This document shows, piece by piece, positions 12,105-23,159 of a stretch of 64,000 bases of DNA (position 1 is its first letter; each line of letters opens with the position of its first letter). The stretch lies in assembly GCA_015698045.1 (NCBI GenBank), contig BLAL01000286.1, positions 310,001-374,000 of the forward strand. Direction: 5' to 3'. The position numbers and the translations under genes were made by a program. This DNA is from Rhizophagus clarus (Eukaryota; Glomeromycota; Glomeromycetes; Glomerales; Glomeraceae). A model generated the notes under the pieces. That model saw only the letters and a program-made list of their open reading frames with translations. It searched no databases and had not been told where the DNA came from.

Positions 12105-13917
12105 TCCGGTTATAGAGATGCGATTTGTGATCTGAGGATTCAGATAATCCGCCCATCCATCTGATTCAGCGCAGATTTGGATTGATCTGGATAGATTACG
12201 GATAATCTGTATAATCCAGTTTATTTATAAAAATTAATTTTTAATAAAAAATTTTAAAAAACTGAAAAACAAATTAAAAAAAATTTATTTCTTTATTAAA
12301 ACAGATTGAAAAAATTAATTTTTAAAATAAAAAAAAACTGGTATATTTAATATATAAAAAAATGCTGAAATATTTTTTATATTTAATTATTAGTTTCAGT
12401 ATTTTTTTTTGCAATTTTATATATAAAAAAATGCCTAAAAATTGTTAGTTTCAGTATAAAAATACCGGAATTAATAGTTCTGACGCATTTACATGTAAAA
12501 ATAAAAAAAAATGCCAGAACTATTAGTTTCAGCGCATATATACATGTAAAAATAAAAAAAATGCCAAAACTACAGTTCTAGCTTTAACAATCTTTTCATT
12601 ATTAAAAATGATTATTAAAAATGATTAAGAAAATTGTTTTTTTTAATATTATTAAAAACAATTAAGAAAAATCATTTTTTTTATTACTTTATTATTAAAA
12701 ACGATTAAGTAAAATTGTTTTTTTTTAATATTTTTATTAAAAATGATCAAGAAAAATCATTTTTTTTTAATATTTTTATTAAAAACGATCAAGAAAAATC
12801 ATTTTTTTTAATATTTTTATTAAAAACGATTAAGAAAAATCATTTTTTTTTTTAATATTTTTATTAAAAACGATTAAGAAAAATCATTTTTTTTTAATAT
12901 TTTTATTAAAAACGATTAAGAAAAATCATTTTTTTTTATTATTTTATTATTAAAAATGATTAAAAAAATCATTTTTTTTAATATTTTTATTAAGAACAAT
13001 TAAGAAAAATCATTTTTTTTATTATTTTATTATTAAAAATGATTAAAAAAATCATTTTTTTTAATATTTTTATTAAAAACAATTAAGAAAAATCATTTTT
13101 TTTATTACTTTATTATTAAAAACGATTAAGAAAATCATTTTTTTATTATTTTTGTTATTAAAAACAATTAAGAAAAATCATTTTTTTATTATTTTTGTTA
13201 TTAAAAATGATTAAGAAAAATCATTTTTTTTAACATTTTTATTAAAAACGATTAAGAAAAATCATTTTTTTTTATTACTTTATTATTAAAAATGATTAAG
13301 AAAAATCATTTTTTTTTATTACTTTATTATTAAAAACAATTAAGAAAATTGTTTTTTTTAATATTTTTATTAAAAATGATTAAGAAAAATTGTTTTTTTT
13401 ATTATTTTTATTATTAAAAACGATTAAGAAAAATCGTTATGAAAGATTGAAAAAAATGTCAGAATCATCATTACCGGCGTTTTTTCATGCCAAAACTTAA
13501 TAATCATATCAGTTTTTTTTATATATACAAGAGTTAAGGCAATTACTCGACCTTACCTGATCCATTCAGAGCTCTAGAACTAATAGTTCTAGTGCATTTA
13601 CATGTAAAAATAAAAAAAAATGACAGAACTAATAGTTCCAGCGCCTAAAAATAAAAAAAAATGCTAGAACTACATAATTTGGCATTTTTTTATATTTGTT
13701 TGATCCAAATATACATCAGGTCAACAGTCAGGTCAGGTAGCCAACTAACACTGATATGACCTGAGTTCAGGTTATGAATTTGATGACCTGACCCAAATAT
13801 TTTATTTTTTGTAAAAAAAATTTCAGATTGATCCGGAATCTGTCAGATGAATCTAGATCAATCTAAATCAGATCACGGATCGTAAAATCTCATCCAGATC
13901 GCATCTCTATTCAGTTA
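12105..13917. mobile_element. hAT-like non-autonomous element filled with a hairpin satellite
   Basis: The ends TAGAGATGCGAT (12113) and ATCGCATCTCTA (ending 13909) form a 12-bp perfect inverted repeat. Flanking 8-mers TCCGGTTA (12105-12112) and TTCAGTTA (13910-13917) differ by two transitions and look like an aged 8-bp target duplication. Inside each end are GATCTG/GGATAATCCG-type subterminal motifs; between them lie GAACTAATAGTTC-containing repeats (12440-12580 and 13560-13690) and the satellite at 12590-13440. The plan matches the element at 782-1913: inverted ends, subterminal GATC motifs, internal tandem array. No ORF. Confidence 0.6.
12590..13440. repeat. tandem hairpin satellite, ~45-bp units
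   Basis: About 19 units containing AAAAACGATTAAGAAAAATC then ATTTTTTTTAATATTTTTATT. Each unit is a short inverted repeat: AAAAAYGATT and AATCRTTTTT can pair around an AAGAAA loop. Units vary between the CGATT and TGATT forms and between AATCGTT and AATCATT. In minus-strand RNA several mixed pairs would be G-U wobbles, so folding would largely survive the variation. Confidence 0.75.
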
Positions 13918-14775
13918 TCGAACTTCCAGTTGGAAGTGATCGCTAGAATCAAGAAACTGATAATCACTCCTTATCAGTAACGATCAAAAGGTGTATAAAC
14001 AAGTTTTGACCTTTAATTTAGAAGGACCGGGAAAAGATATGCAAATACCGGCAATATATTCTCCCTTTTGAGAATCTGATATATCAAACTTAAAAAGAGA
14101 AAAAAAAAAAAAAAAAAAAAAAGAAAAAAAAAGAAAAAGAAAAGAAAGAAAAAGAGGAAAAAAAAATATCAGACTCGAATAAAAGTCAGAGAAATTATTT
14201 TTTAAAAAAAACTAAAATTGATCATTTATATAAAATTAACGAAAACATTGCGTATTATGTGAGCTAAATTTCTTCCACATGGAAAGATATACACGTTTGT
14301 TAAATTCAAGTATGCATAAAGTGAAAAATTAGACGAATTATATTATTACAATTTCCTTTTATGAGTATATACAGCCACAATTGTAGATAGGCTGGGACAT
14401 CAATTTCTTGACTGCTGATTAAAACCATTTTATATGTAATTTAAAAATTCACAAAGTATATGAATTGAGTAAAACCTAAAAAAATATTTTTATTAATTTA
14501 CGCATTAGAAAATTTTTAATAAAATTATATTGCATAATTCATTTTTCAATTAAAAATGTTAGAAAGTAAACAATAAAGTTCATTTTTAATGAAAATTCTA
14601 TTTATATTATAACTTGTTAAAAAAAATTACACATTTGATACTTGTTCGCTACTATTTTATAAAAAAAATAGTACCCAAGCTGTATGACGTGAACGTCAGT
14701 ATCAATCACAGCCCAAAAAAAATGTGAGTCTCCAGCCGATATTTGGTATGGACTGGGCCTCGCTACTCACTCATA
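13918..14775. other. gene-free spacer with a purine run
   Basis: Holds an A/G run at about 14095-14168 (AGAAAAAGAAAAGAAAGAAA type). The segment after 14,700 (GGGCCTCGCTACTCACTCAT) matches the downstream flank of the Myb/SANT-like copy 1 (GGCCTCGCTACTCAT near 5656). Confidence 0.5.
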
Positions 14776-15446
14776 AATATAAATTTAAAAAAAAAAATTA
14801 AAATAAAGTTATCTTCTACGATACGTAGACAAATTTCTTCTCCTTTTACGATCATGACATGTTTCTAAAAAATTCACAAATTTAGAATGTGAATGTAAAT
14901 ATTATTTATAAAAATTATTATTACAATATAATTAATTATCCGATTTTTTCCAAAATCTGGTTCAAAATTACTCATAGTATCTTTCACCTGTACGGGTCCA
15001 TAGTCATCTTTCTGGTCTCTCAGAGACTCCATTACGATAGAGATAAAAGTTCTAAATATCAAAAAAATGAAATAATATTTAATTATATCTAGTTTAATAT
15101 TTCATTTATATCTTTTATTTATCATTTTTCTTTCATTTATATGATAGTTTCAGACAAGACTTTGTCACTTTTGGCTGCATTGTTGTCCAGTGAAGTTCGT
15201 ATAAAATTTGTTATTTATTCTGATTTAATTTAATGGATTAGTTAAATTAAGATTTTTTTTCATTATAATAAATAAAAATATTACGCATATGAACCTTCTC
15301 ACAACTAAAGACCAAAATTCCTGATGACTTATCCCATCTGTATCGTAATATTGTCTATTTCTTCTTCTTTTTTGTCTAATTAATTCATTTGTTTGCAGAC
15401 GATGCCATACTGCAGGGCGAATAGATGAAGATTGATATCGAAGCAT
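14776..15446 (-). pseudogene. Myb/SANT-like DNA-binding protein, decayed copy 2
   Basis: Same exon order as the copy at 5.6-6.3 kb. Block 1 (15225-15446) starts ATG, is open for 73 codons and contains RQKRRRNRQYYDTDG and EFWSLVVRRFICVIF. Block 2 (about 15150-15200) reads NFTGQQCSQK before a stop. Block 3 (within 14874-15062) reads ESLRDQKDDYGPVQVKDTMS and SNFEPDFGKN after a TATTTAG acceptor. Block 4 (about 14790-14868) reads KHVMIVKGEEICLR. The shared FW..V.RRFICVIF and QCSQK segments show common descent, and DNA between the blocks also aligns. The first exon is better kept than in copy 1, later ones are worse. Role inferred as DNA binding for a transposon system. Confidence 0.45.
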
Positions 15447-15797
15447 GATTAAAAATTAAAAATATATTTTTGAGATTGGAAAAGATGAAATAAAATTTGA
15501 GATTATTTGCTTATAGAAAGTCATAAAAATGTTCATTATAAATAAATCGGACAATACCTCTTTGGTTTGATTTTAGTTTTTTATTTCAATTAAATATAAT
15601 TAAAATATTGATTTATTACCATTTTTCATCATTTTAATCATTAAAAGTCTCATATGTGCATGTTTTAATCAAAATATTCAAATCACAAAATTGTACATTA
15701 AATAAAAATTAAATTGTTATTATATTATTAGTACACCTCTTAAAAAATTGTATACATCAAAACATTTTTAAAATCAAGCGAAATGCAATCATCAAAT
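15447..15797. other. 5' flank of Myb/SANT-like copy 2
   Basis: Contains TTATAAATAAATCGGACAAT around 15537, which aligns with the flank of the other two copies. No coding signal. Confidence 0.45.
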
Positions 15798-15900
15798 TTA
15801 TCAACACACATCCAACACACATCCAACAAATTCAACGAAATTTGACTGAAATTATTAAATTTTTTACCAAAATTATCAACACAAATTGAGCACAATTTCA
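15798..15900 (+). repeat. second copy of the CAACACAAAT inverted-repeat block
   Basis: Same orientation as 6625-6733, with repeated CAACACAC/CAACACAAATT motifs and TTTTTTACCAAAATTATCAA. It sits at the same relative distance from Myb/SANT-like copy 2 as the first block does from copy 1. Confidence 0.6.
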
Positions 15901-16909
15901 ATTTGAATAAAAATACAAATAACTATTGGTAAATTAGTTTCTATATAAGGTTAAACAATATTATTAATTATTATGTCATCGGTCATCAGGAAAAAATAAA
16001 AATAATTGTAACCCTGTTTTTTTTTTTTTTTTAGTCAAAACAAGTGAAATAATTGTAACACTGATAACGATAAATTTTATTCACAAACTATAATTAATAA
16101 GGAAACGCTTATTGATTTTTTTTTTTGGAATATTTTTATTATTTTTCTATTTTTATTATAGTAACCATAAATTAAAATTAATAAGGAGATGTAGTACATG
16201 TTTCACCATTTACATAATTTATTCCATGCTCTTTCGTAATATTTTTCTCATTGCTGACAAGATTTTTCCCATCTTAAAAAAACCCATCATCATTGAAGAC
16301 GTTTTGAATAGTAAAAAATTTAAATTTTTTTCAAGATAAATATTCGTTTCATCATAATCAAACAGATCAGCAATGAATGAAACTATAAATAAAAAGAAAT
16401 CGAAGAATAGATGATATAAAGAACAATAATTACATATACTATCTATTCTGATCTCGTGGCTTTGTCCCGCTGCTGTAGTCTTATAGCTTGGTCCTGTTGC
16501 GATTTCTGTGATGGAACTATTGTAGCAAATGTAAAGGCTTATGAAAATTTGAATGACATGGCCTACAAACAGGCTGTGTTCGGTGGGTTGTATATTTACT
16601 CGTGCTTATAAATAGTCTTTTTATCGAATCGATTAAAATAAAGAAAAAAATGAAAGAAAAAAAATAATATAAAAAAAAAATTTTTTATTGAATCGATAAA
16701 AAAATTAAGAAATTGAAAAATGATAAAAAAAAAAAAATATCTTAACTCACGTAGTCATGTTAGATCGTGTTATGTACACTCTTTTTGATTCCTAAATTAG
16801 CATTGAACACAACCATTACCCTAATAAAAATCCACGTATTTTTCATATTTTTCCCACCTTCTTTCTATAAACCGTTTGTATTAATAAAACCTTAACTACA
16901 TCTACGACC
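15901..16909. other. gene-free AT-rich DNA
   Basis: Several poly-T and poly-A runs and some single-copy-looking sequence (16440-16620), but no splice-framed coding stretch. A 75-codon open frame at 16112-16339 is F/I/L/K-biased and not convincing. Confidence 0.5.
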
Positions 16910-18071
16910 ATGAATAACAGTATCGAATAACAGCTTGAAATGCTCAAAAGACAAAATGTAGCACTTATGGCAAAAATAAAGTATGTATGAAAAATAAGAC
17001 TTTTATGCAACCTTAAAGGAATAAATTTTATTTAAATTTTTTTTTATTTTAGAATTCCCTGAATAATACTTTTTTAGAACCTTGAGTGTTGAGCTCGAGA
17101 AGAACATCAGTTACCTCAACCCTTTCTACAAGCACTAGAGAAACCACTGTCGTAAGCTCTCATTATTATTACTAATTATTTTATTATTCATTTATTTATT
17201 TGTTACTTATCTTTTTTAAAATAAATGAATAAAAGGCAGCGTGTAGTTTGATTGCAAAACCAAAGAAAAAATATGTGTCAAAGCAGGATATGCTAATGGC
17301 ACTAAATATAAATAATGAAAAATACATGGCTTGTGTAGTATGTATATATTACAAATAACTTGATTTATAAAAAAAAAACATTCTAATAATTAATAAAATT
17401 AGGCCACGATGCACATATGTGCCAGTTATCAGTTGCAATACAATTTTGCATACAAAGATATACCCAAGAATATCTTGTTTAAAATAATTGAAAAGGTATT
17501 TTTATTTGATTTATAAATTTTTTTTTTACAAATATAACGAAATAATGACTTTTTTTTTAGTTCAAGTTGAGGACTAAAGACCTAGGTGTACAGTTCAGTT
17601 ATAATGATTGGTTTGCATACGAACTGTTAAAAAAACATGTGCAGCATGTGCGTAAGTTTATATGCTTTTTAACTTTTTTTTTTAAAAAAAAAAAGAATCA
17701 AAAACCTAATTTATATTTAATTTATATTAATTAAAGGAGATCATAGGTCCAAGATGAAAAATGGTTATTTCAAGAAAAATAAAAATGAGGAAGAAGAAAA
17801 AAATGAAGAGGAGGATGAGGATGAAGATGTAGTTCATGAGTAACAAGAGGAGGAGGATGAAAATATAATTCATGAATAAGATGAAGAAGAAGAGGATGAA
17901 GCTAAAGAACAGGAAGAGGAAGTAGTTCCTGATGTAATCGTTAATGATGGTGATATTGTGAATGATCATCTCATTGTTCAGCCTTCCGTAGGCTAAGGTA
18001 GTAGCCGAGGTGGCGGTCATAAAAGCGATTGTGAAAGCAGTCGTGAAGGTCATCGTGGTGCCCGCAAATGA
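16910..18071 (+). pseudogene. multi-exon coiled-coil/acidic protein, decayed, element-associated
   Basis: Six exon-like blocks with good splice sites: 16910-16980 (ATG; LEMLKRQNVALMAKI, a short coiled coil; donor GTATGT), about 17053-17151 (donor GTAAGC), 17240-17337 (KPKKKYVSKQDMLMALNINN; donor GTATGT), 17403-17495 (MHICASYQLQYNFAYKDIPK), 17561-17651 (RTKDLGVQFSYNDWFAYELL; donor GTAAGT) and 17737-18071. The last block is Glu/Asp-rich, ends in an RGGGHKSD...SREGHRGARK-type Arg/Gly tail and stops at TGA. Blocks 17240-17651 join in one phase. At least four in-frame stops are TAA, three or more where CAA (Gln) would fit. I do not recognise a family; coiled coil, conserved middle, acidic region and basic tail suggest a DNA- or RNA-binding accessory protein of a mobile element. 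Confidence 0.55.
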
Positions 18072-18834
18072 TTCAAAAGCCGTGTAATTAGAGAAATAAT
18101 TTCACATGAAATTTTCAATAACATATGGGCGGGTTTGGTTCATCTACAATATCACGTGTTATTGCTAAGCCACCCTAATTAAAAATCGTTCAAAAAAATC
18201 CTCCACTATGGTATAATAAAGATAAAAAGGGTTGAAGAAGCAAATTTTGGTTTCTTTGAATGTTTATCACTAAAAATATCTTTTTACATAGTAAACTACA
18301 AAAGAAAAAAAAGAAGTTAGAACAATATTTTTTTAAGAAAAAAATGATAAAAAAGAAAGAAATAGAAATAGAAAAAACAGCTAAAAAATAAAAAAAACTA
18401 TTTACTATAACTATTCATACAACTTATAAAATGACCTACCATAAGTTAGATGGGTTGTTAACTATGTTAGATGGTTAAAACGGGTTTTTATATTAAGTTT
18501 TTTTTTGTTTTAACACGAAGTGAAATCAAAAAAAAATTTTTTTAATTGATCTGCAATTCACCTGATATGAAATCCCATATATGCTGATCAATTTGATGTT
18601 ACATAAAATATTTTACTAAGTAAAAACGTCTATAATTGTGATGAACCAAATCCGCCGATATGAAATTTGTAAAAAGTTGATTACAATAAAATTCATAAAA
18701 AATTGATTACAATAAAATTTGTATACAATTGAGTTTGAACTTCAAAAATCAATTCATTCTTATTATTCTTATTTAAGATCTACTCTATTTACTATGAAGT
18801 ATTATATGCATACTAACCATTTTGTTCCATTTAG
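18072..18834. other. gene-free AT-rich DNA
   Basis: A/T runs and an AACCCATCTAACTTATG-like inverted pair near 18440; no coding signal. Confidence 0.45.
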
Positions 18835-18994
18835 AAGAAACATATAATGCTCTAGATGACGACGAGGAATTGAAATAATGCATAAGAAAATTAAAGCGAA
18901 GGTTTGGTATAAGAAGCGTTATAACAGATAGCAATGAAGCTATGCGGTGTAAATGAGGTATCCCACTTTTCGATGGGTGATGTAGAATTAAAAG
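18835..18994 (+). pseudogene. orphan exon-like block
   Basis: Follows a CCATTTAG acceptor and ends at a GTAATA donor. It reads ETYNALDDDEELK, stop, CIRKLKRRFGIRSVITDSNE, AMRCK, stop, GIPLFDG, stop. The charged, varied composition is protein-like and the stops (TAA, TGA, TGA) indicate decay. It may be a downstream exon of the pseudogene ending at 18071 or a separate gene. No family recognised. Confidence 0.35.
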
Positions 18995-19359
18995 GTAATA
19001 CAAAATGATAGTTTCTGAATTCTTATTATTAAAAATCTTTAATTAGGATTACTGATTTTATATTTTTTCTTTTTTTTTTTTTTTTTTTTTGATTTAGAAA
19101 TAATACTTACTATTCTGATTTACAAAACATGTTTAACATAATACCTTAAGATCACATTTCAGTTAATTTTTATTTAATATTTTTACATTATATTTATGAT
19201 ATTTATGTGAATAAGATGATTTTATTTAATGTAATAGAGTTTCTGCAATAAAGGAACCAAACTCTTGTCAGATAAGAAAATTAACTTAGGTAATAAAAGA
19301 TTAAAAAAGATGTTTAATTAGTTTGTTTGTTTACTTACATTTATTAATGATAGTAATTG
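18995..19359. other. gene-free AT-rich DNA
   Basis: Contains a long T run near 19068-19090; nothing else supportable. Confidence 0.5.
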
Positions 19360-19540
19360 TTTCTTTGTCACCATTCATCAATTAGCAGGATCATTCTATT
19401 GAGTGATTTGGTTATATTGTGAGTGGTGATGGTGAGTTTGCAGAAGATCGTATAGTGCCACCTTATAAATAATTGAACAATATCTCTAGTTCGATTTTAT
19501 TTTTCATTTCAATTAAAATAACTAAATATTTGAAATTAAA
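19360..19540 (-). pseudogene. Myb/SANT-like gene, 5' end remnant, copy 3
   Basis: The stretch TTCATCAATTAGCAGGATCA near 19375 aligns with TTCATCGATTAGCAGATCCA (about 6203) in exon 1 of copy 1. It is followed, as in the other copies, by CTTATAAATAATTGAACAAT (about 19465). Only the 5' end and flank survive; the rest of the gene is absent. Confidence 0.4.
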
Positions 19541-19778
19541 AATTTGATATTAACACCTAATACATGTTTAATTATTTTAATATATAAACATTATATATAC
19601 TTAAAATAAAACAATCTATTATTATTAGTACATTTCTTACGATCAAAAAATATTGTCATCTCTGGAAACCACAGAAAAATAAATTGTCACACGAGCAAGA
19701 ATTTTTAGTCATTAGGAAAGTTTTCTTAAAATTCGTGCACATCACAAATGCTAAATATCATCCTCTAATAAAATTAAA

Positions 19779-19885
19779 AACAACACAAGTTTAACACAAA
19801 TTCAATACAAATAACGAAATTTGGCCAAAATTAATAAAATTTACCAGAATTATCAACACAAATTGCACACTAATTTAACACGAAT
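19779..19885 (+). repeat. third copy of the CAACACAAAT inverted-repeat block
   Basis: Same orientation as 6625-6733 and 15798-15900. It contains CAATACAAATAACGAAATTT then GGCCAAAATTAATAAAATTT, and TTATCAACACAAATTG. It lies downstream of the copy-3 remnant exactly as in the other two loci. Confidence 0.6.
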
Positions 19886-20239
19886 TCATTTATCATGTGA
19901 CTTATGCCGGTAAAATCTACTTAATTAAAAATTTTAATCATGATTGGACAAATGTCACATGATTGCCAATCATTTGTTATTGTTTGTACGTGAATAATAA
20001 ATTGAAAAATATGTATTGTTTCTCTTTTACTTTTTATTTTTCTTTACTCATTAATTCAAATATTATTTATTTATTTTTTTTTTATTAAAACAGTCCCAGA
20101 TAAAAAATCGTCTAATAGAAAAACTTTAACAACTAAAAGAAAACATTTAACGTTTGAAGTTGTATAATTGTAATACTTTTGTAGTTATTACTATTTGTCT
20201 TTCTCGGATAGATTTATTTATAAGTACAGTTGTATTTCT

Positions 20240-20490
20240 TGGTTTTTATTACTACTAACTTTACCTTCTTTTTATCGCTAACTGTACCTTCTTTTTTATC
20301 GCTACTAACTGTACTTTCTTTTTACCACTACTAATTATACCTCACTTTTTCGCTACTAATTGTACTTTTTTTTTATTGCTACTAATAATTAATTGTGCTA
20401 CTATTTATCACTACTAACTATACCTTCTTTTATCATTACTGATTGTATCTTCTTAAACTTTCTTTTTTTACCTTTAATTGTATCACTACT
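20240..20490. repeat. ~34-bp tandem repeat, about seven copies
   Basis: Units of CTACTAACTGTACCTTCTTT followed by TTATCG or TTACCA, with drift in length. No gene. Confidence 0.7.
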
Positions 20491-20694
20491 GATTGTAACT
20501 TGTTTTATTGATTTTTATTTTTTTTGTAATCATTCTTTATTATATTATAATTTAAATAATAAAATTTACTCAACAAGAACAAAATAATAAATAAATTAAT
20601 TGACAATAATTATAACAAATAAAAGGATATTATTACTATTTAATACCATAATAAATATACGGATTATAAAAGATACGTCATAAACGAATAATTA

Positions 20695-21060
20695 TCAGTA
20701 TAAAATATATGTCGTAAACTGGGACATTATACTGTTGACCAGTATAAAACATACATCGTAAACATGGCCATTATACTGTTCGACTAGTATAAAGCATACG
20801 TTATACACTGGGACATTATACGGTTCGCAAATAAATGCCAGTATAAAACATATGTTATAAACAGGGATAATATACTGCATACAAGTATAAAGTATACAAA
20901 TCTTCATATTTATAAATACCATATATATAATACAGCATGCAAAATACCGAATATATATCGTATGTGCAAATACTGGTATAATACTTTAATCATACTGTAT
21001 ATATACTGTAATAATACTGTTCGCAAAATACGGCAATACTGTATAATAACTGTATCCATA
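20695..21060. repeat. AGTATAAAACATATGT/TATACTGTTCGCAAA tandem repeat
   Basis: About five imperfect units of roughly 60 bp: AGTATAAAACATAYRTYRTA, AACTGGGACATTATACTGTT, CGCAAA. Same motif vocabulary as 4911-5245. Confidence 0.65.
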
Positions 21061-21064
21061 ATTT

Positions 21065-21600
21065 TTATAAGGATGGAGGGGGAAGTAAAAATAAACGAAA
21101 AGAATAGTAGAAAAACATAAAAAAACAGAAAGAAAAGAAGGGAAATGTAAAGGAACGAAAAGAAAGAAGGGGGAAATGTAAAGGAACAAAAAGAAGGAAG
21201 GAAATATAAAAGAACAAAAAAAAGAGGAAATGAAACAAAAAGAGAAAGGAACGAAATGAAAAGAAGGGAGAAGCGTAAAGGGTGAAATAAAAAGGAGGGA
21301 AAATATAAAAAATAAAATGATAACGTAAAGGGATGAATGAAAAGAAGATGAAACGTAAAGAAATAAAGCAAAAATGAGAGCAAATGTAAAGTGATGAAAC
21401 GAAAAGGAGGTGAAACGTAATAGTTGAAAAAAAAATAGAAGGAAAAATGTAAAAAAAAGAAAAAAAAGAGAAAGAAATGAAAGAAAAATGTGAATATCCA
21501 AAAAGAATTGAAGGGAGACGAAAAGAATGGAAAACAAACAGAAAGAAACAAAGGGGATAAAAGAAAAAATGAAAGAAAAGTTAGTAAATAATGAAATGTA
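21065..21600. repeat. polypurine (A/G) tract, copy 2 of a dispersed family
   Basis: Diverged copy of 4290-4910 in the same orientation, with matching order of GGGGAAATGTAAAGGAACAA, AAAGTGATGAAACGAAAAGG and GTGAATATCCAAAAAGAATT segments. Minus-strand frames are F/S/L artefacts. Confidence 0.7.
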
Positions 21601-21642
21601 ATCGATCATAAAAAAAATAAAATGAAATAAAAAGAAACATAC

Positions 21643-22503
21643 TTGTAAAGAAGCCCAATTACTAAAAACGTCTGATCAGAACCTGCAAAAAAAAGATGGA
21701 TTTGTTAGTAAAAACATTTCCTAAAAAAGAAAAATAAAGTTTCAAAAATTCAAAACTTATATTCATTACATCCATCGTCCAAGAATCAAAGACCGAAAGC
21801 TACAAAAAAAAGACGGAAATGTTAGTAAAACGTTTCCTAAAAAAAAGGAGAAAAAAGTTTCAAAATTTTGAAACTTACATTCATTACACTCATGGCCATC
21901 GTCCAAGAATCGAAGATAGGAAACTACAAAAAAAAAGATGAAAACGTTAGTAAAACATTTCCTAAAAAAAAGAAAAATAAAGTTTCAAAAATTTGAAGCT
22001 TACATTCATTATGTCCAGACCGGAAGCTATAAAAAAAAGATAGAAATGTTGGTAAAACGTTTCCTAAAAAAAGGAGAAAAAAGTTTTGAAAATTTCAAAA
22101 CTTACATTAATTATGCTCACGGCCATCATCCAAGAATCAAAGACCAGAAACTACGAAAAAAAGATGGAAACGTTAGTAAACATTTCCTAAAAAAAAAGAA
22201 AAAATAAAGTTTCAAAAATTTCGAAACTTACATTCATTACGCCCACAGCCATCGTCCAAAAATTGAAGACCAGAAGCTACAAAAAAAAAGATGGAAACGT
22301 TAGTAAACGTTTCCTAAAAAAAAAAGAAAAATAAAGTTTCAAAAATTTTGAAACTTACATTCATTACATCCACAGCCATCGTTTAAGAATCAAAGACCGA
22401 AAGCTACAAAAAAAAAGATAGAAACATTAGTAAACGTTTCCTAAAAAAAAAGAAAAAATAAAATTTTGAAAATTTTGAAACTTACATTAATTATGTCCAT
22501 CGT
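21643..22503 (-). repeat. tandem array of 45-nt mini-exon-like modules (period ~115-125 bp)
   Basis: Read on the minus strand, each unit has acceptor TTTTTTTTGTAG, a short exon-like core, donor GTAAGTTT, then an A/T-rich intron-like spacer. Cores: 22486-22503 (18 nt), 22359-22403, 22232-22276, 22106-22150 (45 nt each), 22004-22026 (23 nt, internal deletion), 21879-21923 (45 nt), 21761-21799 (39 nt, donor changed to ATAAGT) and a divergent 40-nt core 21643-21682 with acceptor TTTTGCAG and donor GTATGT. The 45-nt cores are phase-neutral and only one frame is open: LPVFDSWTMAVGVMN and variants such as LLVFNFWTMAVGVMN and FLVFDSWMMAVSIIN; one copy (22359-22403) has a TAA. Splicing is inferred from the sites, not shown. 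Confidence 0.6.
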
Positions 22504-23159
22504 CTAAGGAGAGAAAAAAGAGATATTGGTATGTTTCTAAAACCATTAACAATAAAACCTATTGTCAATTCGTGTTTCTGAAATCTTCAAAGCTACATTC
22601 TACAAAAATGAAGAAAAGAAAGAAACATTAGAATATTTCTTTAACACGAAACTCACCATTTTTACAATAAAGCTAAACATATCGGCGGATTTGTTTCATC
22701 GTCTAAATATGTTAAATTTTGTTATACAATGTATTATAAAAGTTAAAGATATGCAATATAGTGATCTAAAAAAAATGCGTACAATTTTTAAAAGTGCAAT
22801 TCAGCATGATTTTAATTTTGGCCAGAATTAACATAATTTCGGCCAGATTTAATATACCGTAACTGGTAATATGATAGTAATGATAATTAGTTAAACAAAA
22901 AAAGAAAAAAAACTTTAACACCACAATAATTAAATCTATAATTACAAAATAATTTCACACTTAATAATTTGTTGAATAATAATTAATATCACTATAAATT
23001 AATAAAAAGGAAATTGTATGAAAAAAACTATATTTTAATTCAAAGAAAAAAAATTACACCACACTGTATACATGATTTTATAAAAAAATTAAGCCGCAAT
23101 TGCATAATTTTAACTGTAATATTAATGTTATAATGCTGTATTAATTGCACATGCACTGC
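22504..23159. other. spacer between the minus-strand array and the purine tract
   Basis: Contains a possible additional minus-strand exon around 22561-22613 (acceptor TTTTTGTAG) with a weak donor. TTTTGGCCAGAATTAACATA near 22816 faintly resembles the CAACACAAAT-block core. No ORF is convincing. Confidence 0.4.

Noticed and set aside
17727..18053. 108-codon minus-strand frame
   Set aside because: It is the antisense shadow of the acidic exon of the plus-strand pseudogene.
20910..21609. Minus-strand frames of 207-213 codons
   Set aside because: Second copy of the same polypurine repeat; the similarity to 4273-4991 is repeat homology, not gene homology.
21938..22207. 89-codon plus-strand frame with repeated KRFLKKGEK text
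   Set aside because: Reads the antisense of the minus-strand array through its spacers; its repetition reflects the array period.
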